This document shows positions 5,954-5,958 of a DNA stretch of 5,958 nt, piece by piece. Source of the stretch: Myxococcales bacterium (lineage in GTDB: Bacteria > Myxococcota_A > Polyangia > Fen-1088); NCBI GenBank assembly GCA_003170035.1, contig PMZX01000348.1, positions 1-5,958 on the forward strand, written 5' to 3'. Below the pieces are notes generated by a model. The model had not been told where the DNA came from. It did not search any database and saw only the letters and a list, made by a program, of their open reading frames with translations. Both the position numbers and the translations under genes were made by a program. Numbering within the stretch: position 1 is the stretch's first letter; every line of letters begins with the position of its first letter.

Positions 5954-5958
5954 GAGTT

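Overview
This is a GC-rich chromosomal segment with four intact protein genes, two short gene remnants, and the control elements between them. High third-position GC, signal peptides ending in lipobox-type cysteines, a Gly/Thr/Ser-rich linker lipoprotein and a surface polysaccharide hydrolase suggest a myxobacterium of the Polyangia type (Sorangium-like) or a relative. That placement is an inference from gene style; no rRNA or other marker gene is present.

Layout, left to right. Positions 59-184 hold the 3' end of an unrecognised plus-strand gene, cut off upstream by a stop codon. Positions 220-1032 (minus) encode a secreted or lipid-anchored protein of unknown function with two beta-rich halves. 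Positions 1116-1179 hold a second, diverged copy of the remnant's 3' end, in the same orientation, so the unknown lipoprotein gene lies between two direct repeats. Positions 1186-2445 (minus) encode a ROK-family transcriptional regulator. A 144-bp divergent intergenic region (2446-2589) separates it from a large plus-strand gene, 2590-5004, encoding a glycoside hydrolase family 44 enzyme (endo-beta-1,4-glucanase/xyloglucanase) with an N-terminal lipoprotein signal and a carbohydrate-binding-like jelly-roll domain. A strong hairpin at 5033-5068 separates this from a convergent minus-strand gene, 5087-5953, for a lipoprotein with a low-complexity linker and a C-terminal beta domain.

How the parts may work together (inference): the ROK protein keeps its helix-turn-helix and zinc site but lacks the sugar-kinase catalytic residues, so it probably acts as a sugar-sensing repressor. 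Its divergent neighbour is the obvious target. The GH44 enzyme would sit on the cell surface and cut cellulose or xyloglucan, and the 5087-5953 lipoprotein may be a companion surface binding protein. No CRISPR array, tRNA, rRNA or recognisable insertion sequence was seen. The most unusual features are the duplicated gene tails around the unknown lipoprotein gene, an 18-bp perfect inverted repeat at the start of the GH44 gene, and signs that the true GH44 start is displaced or frameshifted.
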